From positions 80,418 to 144,417 of the forward strand of contig NW_003314313.1 of the NCBI RefSeq assembly GCF_000143415.4: a DNA stretch of 64,000 nt, in the 5' to 3' direction. The notes beneath the pieces were generated by a model. The model was not told the DNA's origin and made no database searches. It saw only the letters and a program-made list of their open reading frames with translations. Below are positions 11,430 to 22,070 of this stretch, piece after piece. Positions within the stretch are counted from its first letter, which is position 1; every line of letters starts with the position of its first letter. The stretch comes from Selaginella moellendorffii. Lineage: Eukaryota; Streptophyta; Lycopodiopsida; Selaginellales; Selaginellaceae. A program made the translations under genes and the position numbers.

Positions 11430-11975
11430 TCATGCTATAGGTAAGAAAGTCCCTCCTCTTTCTGGGACAACAGCTTTTGGCTATTTGTCCCAGTCCAAGT
11501 TCAAGCTTGAGGGTGAGCAGGAGCCAAGTCCGAATGCGAGCCCGAGCAAAAGCCCGAGTGCGTGCTCGAGCCCAACTTCAAGCCCAAGTCTGAGCACGCA
11601 GGAGCCCGCGCATGCGCTGGAAGTCCAGCAGGGGGTGTGGAGCCAGGCACACAAGGTTTGACCTCAGTTGTGCCCAACACTCCCATCCCCCACTATCCTT
11701 CCAGTGCTCGCGGCCTACCACGCCCCAGGGAGACAAGCGTTTTGGGCTTTCACCCCACCTAACGTGTCCATGTTAGAGCCAGAACCCGAGTCCACGATGG
11801 AGCCTAAGTCTGACTCCAATATGGTGCATGTGAGGTGGAGCCTGGCAGCCCGTGCATGCGCTGGAAGTCTAGCAGGGGGTGTGGAGCCGGGCACCCGAGG
11901 TCTGACCTCAGCCCAACACTCCCATCCCCCACTATCCTTCTGGTGCTTGTGGCCTACCACACCCTAGGGAGACAA
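11430..11975 (-). repeat. LTR-like fragment with tandem duplication
   Basis: GC-richer insert carrying degenerate gagccc/gagtcc units and, at 11680-11760, the module seen in the LTRs of families A, B and C (gggctttcacccc on the plus strand, so minus in sense). A segment of about 135 bp occurs twice (about 11590-11745 and 11855-11985), both copies running from gcatgcgctggaagtc to gggagacaagc. It interrupts the MULE-like locus. Confidence 0.5.
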
Positions 11976-12186
11976 GCACTCAGGAAATATTTTGGAAGTC
12001 CCTCTCCAACATTGTATTGAAGTGGATTGGTAAGTCTACCAACTTTCGTGGTTTTATGGCAGATGGGGCTGGGCCTAATTGGAATGGTGTCCGGGTAGTC
12101 TTTGAGAATGGTCAACCCCTAGAAGGTCGTGAAAGGACTTGTGAGTTCCATTGGGCTCAGAGCCTAAACCAACATTGCCACCTTAT
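11976..12186 (+). pseudogene. MULE-like transposase core fragment
   Basis: An open stretch reads FRGFMADGAGPNWNGVRVVF and then, after about ten residues, CEFHWAQSLNQH. The C..HW..S pattern and the preceding F(M/V)xDxA motif are those of MULE-type transposases. The frame is cut at 12187 by the LTR of the chromovirus and resumes at 17806, where the predicted next residues (KPDFQLAFKELC) continue in the same protein style. Confidence 0.55.
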
Positions 12187-12604
12187 TGTCAGAAATCCCC
12201 CAATTCTTGCCACATTCCTGACTCTCACCGGATTCCTGACCTGTAGACCACATTCCCAATTCTTGCCACATTCTTGACTCTCACCGGATTCCTGACCTGT
12301 AGACCACATTTCTAACTCTCAAGACACTTCCCTATTCCTGACTCTCTGATTTCCTGTATAATTCCTGAGTCTCGAGCCACATTCCTGATGATGATATGGT
12401 GCCTCCTCGACCTCAGCTATATTTAGGCCGTCCTCAATCCAAGAGTGGTGGAGCTTCATCAACCTATAGTATATATAGGTTAGCCTTGTTCCATTTCTTC
12501 ACAATCTGAATCAACACCAGTCTAAGGCCTCTTCTTCATTATTCACTAGCTTTTCTCTTTGTCTTTTGCATTTTCCAGTCTTGATCTTGTTGGGGGTCTT
12601 GACA
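12187..12604 (+). repeat. 5' LTR of the decayed chromovirus
   Basis: Begins TGTCAGAAATCCCCC and ends GGGGGTCTTGACA. A TATA-like string (cctatagtatatatagg) lies near 12464-12480. Confidence 0.85.
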
Positions 12605-12704
12605 GTTTGATTTAGATTGTGTTTTTTTTGTTTTTTTGTTTAGCTCATTTTAATTGTTTGACTGCCTTTGCCTTTCTTCCCCCCTTTCTCTTTCTTCTTT
12701 TCCA

Positions 12705-15700
12705 ATGGAGTCTCCAAGCCATCTTGATTTCTTTGCCAAAGTCCTTGCAAAAATCTAGTCTGAGAATACCGAGCTGAAGGTGACCCTTCTTCGCATGCAG
12801 TAGGAGCTTGCTTCACTTTTGGCTTAAGGATCCAGCAAAGTTCCTGAACCAAAGGTGAGTTTCCCGGCGAAATTTTTAGGGAAACGTTCGGAGCTTCGCA
12901 GATTCCTGAACCAAATGGAGCTAATCTTCGCACTTCAACATCAGTGGTACCCCACTCCTGAGTCTCAAATCGGTGCGATTGGGACATTGCTCTAAGGTGC
13001 AGCTTTGTCATGGTTTTCTCCTCTCCTGGAGAAGAGCATGAAAGGGGTCATGGTTCCGGAGCTGATGGATCTTCAATTGTTCAAAGAGAAGCTTGAAGCA
13101 TGTTTTGGCGAGACGGATTGGGTTCGGGCTGCCACCACAAAGATGAGACGTCTCTCTCAAGGGTCTCATCCTACCTCGATCTATGCTGCAGAGTTCCAAC
13201 TCCTTGCCTTGGACACTTAGTGGGATGAGTGGGCCCTAATTGATCAATTTTGTTTTGGCCTCAACAAAGGTGTCAAGGATTTGTTGCTCACCATAGAGGA
13301 TCCCAAGGACCTGTCGGACGCCATCAACAAAGCTGTTCAATCTGACAATCGTCTCTTTGAACGTCGTCAGGAAAGTCGCCGGGCTGCTATTTTTCCGTCC
13401 CAGAGTCAGGAATCCCAGCTTGAGTCTTTGGGGCATACTCTTGAACCTACTGCTCCAGTCCCGATGGATATTTCTGGTACTCCCTGACTCATTAGAGGGA
13501 AGTTGAGTCCTACTAAGAAGCAACAGCGAATATCTCATAATTTTTGCCTCTACTATGCTGATCCTAATCACAAAGCAACTGTGTGTCCCAAGAAGCCTCC
13601 CCGACTGCTTGAGTTCACTCTGCCTCAAAGTCCACCTCTGTTGCAGTCAGGAAATGACCCTGTCCAAACAGAGTAGGAGCTGTCTGTTTGGACTCCCCGA
13701 ATAAAAATCACTTTTTTTCTTTATCAAGCTCCTCACCACCTTTCATCAAAGCCACCACCAATTCCTGCAACTTCCACGTCCCATGTCTCCTTTTTTTCAC
13801 CGGACGATCAGGACTCAAGGCTCTAGTGCTACTGGACTCGGGTGCAACTTTCTGCTTCATGGACACAGACTTTGCTGCCCAACATCACGTTCCTCTTTCT
13901 CCTACCATAAGGGTTGAAGGCCTCGGCGGGCATTTTGTGTCTCCATCTTCTAGACTTAGGGAAACATTGCCCGTTCAAGTACACATCGAGTCCACCGTCA
14001 CTGATATCGCCTTCAACATCATCAACAACAAGTCCTCCTCTGTGGTGCTCGGTCTTCCTTGGTTCCAACTACATCAGCCTCAGATCTGTTGGAAGGAATT
14101 ATAGCTCATCTCTCCCACATCACCATCTCCCATGGCTTCCCCTGCTGTTCATCGAGTCCGAATCAGGAAAAGTTCCCTAAACTCAAATCGGGGTTCTGTT
14201 CCTGACTCTATGAAGTTTTCACCCTCTTCTTTTTCCTCTCCTCCATCTTACATTGGACAGTATCTTCGTCTCATCATTCCATTTAGTTGTACGCCTCCTC
14301 CTATCTCCACCATCACTATGAAAGGACTCCTTCATGAAGAACCTATTTTCCTTTTTGCTTTGCATGTTTCTTCTGTCAGTCTTCCTGAGAAGTATCATGA
14401 TTTTGGGATGTGTTTGACAAGAAAAAAGCTAGTGTACTGCCTGTTCATCGGCCTTATGATTGTCCCATTGATTTACAGGAAGGAGTATCACCTCCATAAG
14501 GGCCTATCTACGGGTTATCCCTGTCCGAGCTTAAGGCCCTCAAAGAGTACGTGGATGAGAACCTTGCCTCAGGGTACATTCAGCATTCGCAATCCCCAGC
14601 TGGAGCGCCTGTCTTCTTTGTCAAGAAGATGGATGGGAATTTGCGGCTAGTCATTGGCTACCGAGGTTTGAACAAGGTGACTGTTTAGAACCGTTATCTG
14701 CTGCCCCTGATCTCGGACCTGTTGGAACGCCTTGGCTGTGCCCGCTTCTTCACCAAGATCAACCTTCGTGGAACATACAACCTGATCTGGATCCGGCCTG
14801 GTGATGAATGGAAGATTGCGTTCCGAACCCGCTATGGCCACTTCGAGTACACTCATGCCATTTGGCTTGACAAATGCTCCAGCAGTTTTCCAACACATGG
14901 CGAACGACGTCTTTCGGGAGTTTCTTGATCAGATGGTGATTGTCTACCTCGATGACATCCTTATTTACTCAAAAACTTAGGAAGAGCACAATGAACATGT
15001 ACGCAAGGTGCTGGCGAAGTTGCGAGAACACGCCCTATACGTGAAGCTTGAGAAATGTTCCTTCGATCAACAGTCTGTGGAATTCCTTGGGTACATTGTC
15101 ACTCTTGAGGGTATCACGATGGATCCTGCCAAAGTCAAGACTATTCTCGAATAGGAGCCTCCACAATCAATGTCGGACATTCAAGTTTTCCTTGGCTTCG
15201 CCAACTTCTGCCGCAAATTCATTGATCACTACTCTGATATTGTCTTTCCTCTCACGCATCTCACTCACAAGGATGTTCCCTTCTCTTGGCCTGCCGCTAC
15301 CTAATAAGCCTTCGACACACTCAAGGCGGCCTTCAGTTCTGCTCCCGTCTTGATCCATGCTGATCTCTCACAACCTTTCTTCATCGAGGCTGATGCCTCC
15401 GACTTTGCCATTGGTGCTGTGCTGTCTCAACTCAGAGCGAATCAAGAATTTCATACGGTCGCCTTCCATTCTCAAAAATTCCAGCCTGCAAAGATCAATT
15501 ATGAAATCCACGACAAGGAGCTCCTTGCCATCGTGGATTTCTTTGGAGAGTGGCGCCATTTCTTGGAGGGGCGGGCCATCAAACAATAGTTGACGGATCA
15601 CAAAAATCTCGAGTACTTTGCCACTTCCCAAGTTTTGAGCCATTGTCAAGCAAGGTGGGCACAATTCTTGAGTCGGTTTGACTTTGTTATCAAGTATAGA

Positions 15701-17406
15701 CCTAAAAAGCTTCAAGGCCTTCTTGACGCTCTTTCAAGATGCTCCTATCTCAGTCTTAGGCCTGGTAATCCTGCCTTCGATCAACAGGATCAAGTTATCC
15801 TCAGTCTTGATTGGCTTCAAGTTATGGCAATTTCCCTGGCCCCTCAGGACTCCTCCTTGATGGATGTGATTAGAAACGATCTTCAATCCGATGATCTCGC
15901 CAACGACATTTTTCCCCATCTTCAGGCTGGACACCCAGTGACTCCCGATTGTTGGCGATTTGACAAGTTCGAGTTCTTAGATGGCTTATTGTACTGTGGG
16001 GAGCAACTTTAAGTTCCTGAAGGTGATGCTCGAAGGTTGGTCCTGATGGCGTGCCACAATAGCCCAATTGCTGGTCACTTCGGCATAGCAAAAACCTATG
16101 AGCTAGTTGCACGAGACTTTTGGTGGCCTCACATGGACGACTACATCAAAACTTTTGTTACCTCCTATGACACTTGCGCCCAGAATAAGGTACCTCGCCA
16201 CCTTCTTTCAGGTTTGCTTCGTTCCCTCTCAGTCCCTTTAGGTCCTTGGGAATCCATCTCCATGGATTTCTTGAGTGATCTTCCAAGTTCTGGAGGCTTC
16301 AACACCATTTTAGTTCTGTTGGATCACTTCGCAACGATGGTGTATTTCCTTTCGTGTACCAAGGAGTTTTTGGGCGAGGATATGGCAAAACTCGTATTCA
16401 GGGAAATTTTCCGACTTCATGGGATTCCTACAAATGTGGTTTCGGATCCGAGACCTCAGTTCATCTATCATTTCTGGCAATGGTTTTTGCAGCTACTTGG
16501 AGTGAAGGCCAACCTCTCTTCAGCATATCATCCTTAAACTAATGGACAGTCCGAGTGAACGATTCAGACATTAGAACAATTCTTGAGGTGCTTCATCAAC
16601 TATCATCAGGATAACTAGTTCAATATCCTTTCCCTTGCTGAGTTCTCCTATAACAACTCTGTTCACTCCTCTCTTCGAATTTCCTCCTTCTTTACGAACT
16701 CTAGCCGAAATCCCCAATTCAATCTCTCACTTCCTTCTCCATCCGAATCCTCTCATTCAAATCCCTACTCTGAGGCATTTGTCTCCAACCTCCAGGAAAT
16801 CCACAACTCTATCTCCTTCCACCTCCATCGTTCTCAGGAATCTCACAAAACATTTGCCAATGTCCATCATCAAAATTGTCCCCCTTAAAATATTAGAGAT
16901 AAAGTCTGGCTCCTCAAGCGAAATATCTCCACCACCAGGCCCTATCCAAAACTTGATTTCAAACGCCTCGGTCCTTTCCCTATCACTGCCATCATTAATC
17001 TTGTCACTTATTGCCTCACACTTCCCTCCTCATATCAAATTCACCCTATTTTTCACTCCTCTCTCCTTGAGTTGTATATTCCCAGTCCTATTCCAATCAG
17101 GTCATTCCTCCACCTCCACCAGTGTAGCTCAAGGATGGGTCTGAGTACGAGGTTTAGGACATCCTTGATTCCAAGATTTCACGGTCTAAACTCTACTATC
17201 TGGTCGACTGGAAGGGTTATGAACCTGAGGAATGCACTTGGAAACCTGCGGACAACCTGATTCATTCTCCTGACCTTGTTTAGGACTTCCACCACTGCTA
17301 TCCTTTTCATCCTAGTCCTCATTCTTTTTCTCCATCTCCCATCCCTCGCCGCTCATCTCATCCTCCTCTTCGTTCTCGTTCACGTCCTTGTTCCACTCGT
17401 TCTTGA
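12705..17406 (+). pseudogene. Gag-pol of the decayed chromovirus
   Basis: From ATGGAGTCTCC, the frame can be followed through gag (FLGKRSELRRFLNQ near 12870; a zinc knuckle decayed to CLYYADPNHKATVC near 13550), protease (LVLLDSGATFCFMD, 13820-13864), reverse transcriptase (RGLNKVTV near 14665; [10 protein letters not shown], 14944-14973), RNase H (FIEADASDFAIGAVL near 15385), integrase (GHFGIAKTYELVARDFWWP near 16075; MDFLSDLP near 16263) and a chromodomain (LVDWKGYEPEECTWKPADN near 17193-17250). It is broken by many nonsense codons (for example 12756-12758, 12801-12803, 13218-13220, 13485-13487, 14686-14688) and by at least one frameshift in the RT near 14853. Most stops stand where relatives have Gln, Arg or Trp. 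There is no insertion at the integrase site where family A carries its intron. Confidence 0.88.
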
Positions 17407-17417
17407 GGAGGGGGTGC

Positions 17418-17805
17418 TATCAAGAATCCCCCAATTCTTGCCACATTCCTAACTCTCACCGGATTCCTGACCTGCAGACTACATTCTTGACTCTCGAGAC
17501 ACTTCCCTATTCCTGACTCTTGAGACACTTCCCTATTCCTGACTCTTTGATTTCCTGTATGATTCCTAAGTCTCGAGCCACATTCCTGATGATGATGTGG
17601 CACCTCCTTGACCTCAGCTATATTTAGGCCGTCCTCGATCCAAGAGTGGTGGAGCTTCATCAACCTATAATATATATAAGTTAGCCTTGTTCCATTTCTT
17701 CACAATCTAAATCAACACCAGTCTAAGGCCTCTTCTTCATTATTCACTAGCTTTTCTCTTTGTCTTTTGCATTTTCCAGTCTTGATCTTATTGGGGGTCT
17801 TGACA
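17418..17805 (+). repeat. 3' LTR of the decayed chromovirus
   Basis: Begins TATCAAGAATCCCCC (decayed TGTCA) and ends GTCTTGACA. It aligns with 12187-12604 apart from the internal duplication. Confidence 0.85.
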
Positions 17806-19276
17806 TTTATCAAGCCAGATTTTCAATTAGCATTTAAGGAGTTGTGCAAACAATGGCAAGCTACACCTTCTGAAGAAGAGCATGAGGCAAAAGCAAATGA
17901 GATCTGAATGTGGTGGCGTGAAGATGGTCATACTGACGTAAGTTGTCTACCACAACTTAAGTCATGGTTGGGGTGGTGGGAAGTTAGAATGTTCTAATGG
18001 GGACATCACTCTTTTCAGGTTAGTTTTTCTTTTTTTCCTCTCTTTTTATTGATTTTTAATATCATCTTTTTATAAGGATCAACCACTTGAGGATCTTGCA
18101 TACACCCCAACTGTGAATCTCTTAGAGAGTAAACATTGGAGCTGGCGTTCTTCTGAGGCAGGGAAAGGGAAGATGAGTCTATATGAAGTATATCTATTAG
18201 ATTTGATACGTGCTGTAGAGCAGTCTTCAAAAGCCTTGGCATTTGAGGAAGGAAGATACATGGGAACAGGACCTTCGGTTGAGATGTTACACAATCGGAT
18301 GAAGAAAAAAGTGACTCCACCAGCACGAACAGTGGCAACTGCAGTGGAGGAAGTGGTCCGTGGCACATCTATGGAGTACACTCCCCAGGCTTCTATTGGT
18401 GATATAAAGACCGTTCGCTCAAAGTGTTGCTTTTCCTTTGCTAGTGAAGATGTTGGCACGGATCTTGGAGCAAAAAGCTTTCACAAGCCTGATGTTGAGT
18501 ATTATTCTGCTCCAAGACATCACCCTCGAACCAAGCCACCTCAAGTGGCTGATGAAGAAAGTGCATCACAGCAGGTTGAAATTGCTTATCGTATCGTGGA
18601 GCCAAAGCAATAGGCAATCCGTCGAGTGCCAGCAAAATCAAATGTAAGGTGTGTGGGGATGCTTCCGAGGGGCAAGTTTTGGGCTTGGATCCATGGTGAC
18701 AAGTTTGCTTCTGTTCCAACCCCATGTTTCCATGGGGAACAAAAGCAAGCAGGATTTTCAAGATGGTGTTGGTTATATTACTGCAACACTGATATCAACC
18801 ATACAAAGTGGCTTGAAAACATTATAGTGACTAAACCTAATGCAGTACCTAAAGAATGACCAGTTGCTAATGGTGTTGCGCTCACCTCGGATGAAATTGA
18901 AAACCTTGAGAAATCTGGTTTCAATCTTCAAAAGAGAGTTGGAGGTATGAGTGATAAAACCAAGACTATTCCTATAGAGATGTATAGGAGGCCAGCAAGA
19001 AAAGGTAAGGCAATTAAATTTATTGGTACTGTCTCTAAGCAGAAGCAAAGTAAAATAAACTTAGCTTAAATACTTGAGTGTGAGATTCTCTCCACAAAGT
19101 ACATCATTGCGCTTGCAAAGGAGTACATAGTCAAAACCGAAGGTGAAGAGTATACAATTGCCATTCAAGACTTTCCTTTTTGCACATGTCCAGACTTTAT
19201 GAAGTGCAAGGAACATGGGAAGGCATATGCTCTTTGCAAGCATATGTACTGCATCTTCATCAACATCTTGCACTAG
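17806..19276 (+). pseudogene. C-terminal part of MULE-like transposase with SWIM zinc finger
   Basis: Continues the reading interrupted at 12186. After KPDFQLAFKELC, a probable 58-nt intron (18019-18076) leads to one frame from about 18077 to 19276 with in-frame stops near 18611, 18857 and 19066. Near its end is CTCPDF...LCKH (19181-19243), the CxC..CxH pattern of a SWIM finger, usual at the C-terminus of MULE-type transposases and related domesticated proteins. The stops make it a pseudogene, though the frame between them is well kept. Confidence 0.6.
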
Positions 19277-21025
19277 GATCCTAAAGTGGATATTCATATA
19301 TACCAAGCAAGCCTTACTATTGCCGAGTTGCAGAAAACTTTTGGAGATAATTAGATTTTCCAGCACTATCGATGTTTATTCTCTATCAATAATATAAACT
19401 AATTATACCTTATATAATTAATAAAAATATTTTATTATTTCACTTTTCATTTCATATACTTGCAAGGGTTCTTTTCACAATACTACCCATAGTATTCGTG
19501 AGTCTCCATTTTTGTCTTTACCATCTCAAAAAATATTTCATGGTAGTCTTTCGGGTGCGTGATGTTGCAATGTATTGTGAGAGCATATGTACCATCATAG
19601 TTGTTTTTTTTTCCTTTCAAATGGTTATATGTCCTTATATAGAATCTTAATTCCAATTTAATAATTTTAAAATTCTGACAAACCTGACATTTATTAGCCA
19701 GAAAGCACAAAGTATAAATTTAAAGAAGTGACAAGAATACTCTTTTTGCAAACATTTTATTTTATGTACTAACAAACATCCCTATCATTGCATGTAGTAA
19801 ATATTTAAATTATTAGAACAAGAAATGTCCTTTAGAACATTTTTATCTATATAATATATAGAGAGTTATAAAATTATTAGGTTTGCCATAACTTTAAAAT
19901 TTTAAACTTTATAATGTTTGTACTAAATTATAATTAAAAATTGAGCTCAACTCGTGCACTCAACTCTTCAGCTCATGAGCTCAAGTATGGTCTACACTCT
20001 TGTCCATGAAATGCTATTGCAATAAACAATATATCTTGTGTTTAAGTTTGTCTGTCAATATTCCTTTGAGACCACTGTTAACTTGGACTCATGACCATAA
20101 GTAGAATTTCTTTTTGCATCTTTCCCTCGGTCAATATCCAATACCTATGTTAACTCAGACTTATGACTTTTGTATTTGTTTAGCACCATATATAGGAGGT
20201 TAGACTCACTCCATTTGTTCTCTACATCCTCTTTATCCCTTCTTCAAAGGAAAAAAAGCTCTAAAACACCAGCTCTATTCGAACTCTCTACACTTGTCTT
20301 CACTCCGTTATCTATATTTGGCCTCATTTTATTATTGCATCTATTTAACTTACTATATTTGTTGGATGTTCCATTTGGACTCACTATATTTGTCCTCACT
20401 TCACAATTTATATCATTCCTCCTCACTCCACTATTTTATCCACTTATCTTTATTCCATTATTAAAGGCAGACTCCTATTTGTCTCCTCTACCCCTTCTCC
20501 GAAGAAAAAAAAAGTATGAAGTGTTAAGGCAAAAAAGAGAAAGTAAAAAAAATTAAGGAAAAACCATTGTAGAAGAAGAAAAAGTGGATAAATAAGTATT
20601 GGAAAAAGAATTTGCAACAATTGGCATTGTAGAAATAATGAAAGTAAAAGAAAGATATGTGCTTAAAGCTTGGAAAATAAGGGACTTTTTATAATAAAAT
20701 ACTTCAGCCACCATAATATAAGCAAAAGATTCACACTGATCAACTTCCTCAATACACAACTCAACACTTTGAGACATGAAAATTAATAATAATGTCCATA
20801 CTCTTAGGGGAATATATAACCTTCTCAACAACAATGGTAAAGCAAAAACTCTCAATAACACTAACAAGTGGGGATACAACCCAAAATTCTAGCTAAAGTA
20901 ACTCAACCTTTAGAATATTTAACACCAAAATTAATCAAAGACTCTGTTAAAGAAATAAAAGCAAAATTCTCAACTTTATACACATACTTAACATGCAGAT
21001 TAGTATAAGGAAGATAAGAAACATT
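19277..21025. other. AT-rich DNA, no gene recognised
   Basis: A few modest frames, for example 20170-20556 (+) and 20553-20879 (-), encode hydrophobic or Ser-rich sequence without motifs. The DNA is cut by the family B element and continues after 28196. Confidence 0.4.
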
Positions 21026-21030
21026 GTAGA

Positions 21031-22057
21031 TGTCACACATGTGATTTCGGGTATCAAAAGTTACCTGTCGACTAGTCCTTACGGACACTCTTACCTTATT
21101 GCCATGATGGCAGGAGGTCAGTATTGCTGGTTCCCTTTAGCAGCCCCTCTTGTTCAAGTGTTAGTTTACTGGGCTTAGCACCTGTACTTAGCCAGATGGA
21201 CATAAGGTAGGAACTCCTATGTGTTTCTAGCTAAGCATACTCGGCCTGGCTCTTAGTTCTCTTTTGCTCTGTCTTGCACTGGCTTGACAAAAACCCTTGC
21301 GTATTGAGACTAGTCCCTCAATATCGCTAGATAATAGCTTACCGTGTCTGCCAAACACCCTCGCTATCATGCCTTTTGTGTTAGTCTCATTTCGGTCCCA
21401 AATGCTATTTATGGAAAGTGTCTAGATTTGCTCATTTGGCATATCTATGGTATGTAGAGATTGGCCTGAACACAATGGTGTTTGTCCCGTATCCAAATTC
21501 GCAATCTAAAGACATTCCATATTTAGTAAGTTTCGAGCAAGGTCGGGCATGGCTGACCAACCTAAGGCATAGTCTAGCTCCCGCTTGCGTGCCTGTCTTT
21601 GTTCTACGTCCGGCTTGGGTCTAAGCCCAAGTTCCATTCCATGCTAGCTGGTGGAGTACCCATGTCCTCACGTTAGGCCACCGGTATATCGAAATAGCGC
21701 CAGACTTCATTTGGCTCTGTTTTGCGTGCTGGTCCTAGCATTAGGATGCTGGTTACTCCAGAACTGTTCCAAGTCGCTCCGGGCTCCTGTCCCTTCACTC
21801 CTTAGGCTGTATGCTCAGGAGTTGCTCCGTGGTTCGGTTCCATCCCTCCTTGGCTCCATGCTTGGGAGTTTGGCACCATTCCTTCGTTCAGTGGCCCAAG
21901 GCCTTGAACCTCAGGTTCCGCACCATTGTCCTTTGGACACGTGGTATATGACACATGGCATGTGTCACATGGTATAAAGAGGGTTTAGGTTCCGCTTCGT
22001 GGTGTTATCCTATGGTAAATCACCATAGGATAAGGGGTCAAAACCACGTGCGCTACA
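21031..22057 (+). repeat. 5' LTR of family B copy 1
   Basis: Begins TGTCACACATG and ends CGCTACA. It is 111 bp shorter than the right LTR; it lacks the part matching about 27558-27671, which holds the module shared with other families. Confidence 0.9.
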
Positions 22058-22070
22058 TTTGGTATCAGAG
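22058..22070 (+). promoter_or_regulatory. Primer binding site of family B copy 1
   Basis: TTTGGTATCAGAG immediately follows the LTR. TGGTATCAGAG is the usual plant LTR-element site complementary to the 3' end of initiator Met tRNA. Confidence 0.85.

Larger units (their letters stand above)
12187..17805 (+). mobile_element. Decayed Ty3/gypsy chromovirus inserted in the MULE-like locus
   Basis: LTRs 12187-12604 and 17418-17805 enclose a degenerate gag-pol ending in a chromodomain. Flanks are cttat (12182-12186) and tttat (17806-17810), a 5-bp target duplication with one mismatch. The left LTR contains an internal duplication (ttgccacattc...gacctgtagacc, twice) that is reduced in the right LTR. 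The element is dead. Confidence 0.88.

Noticed and set aside
22058-22070. tRNA-like sequence
   Set aside because: It is only the 3'-end complement used as a primer site; no tRNA gene structure was found anywhere in the window.
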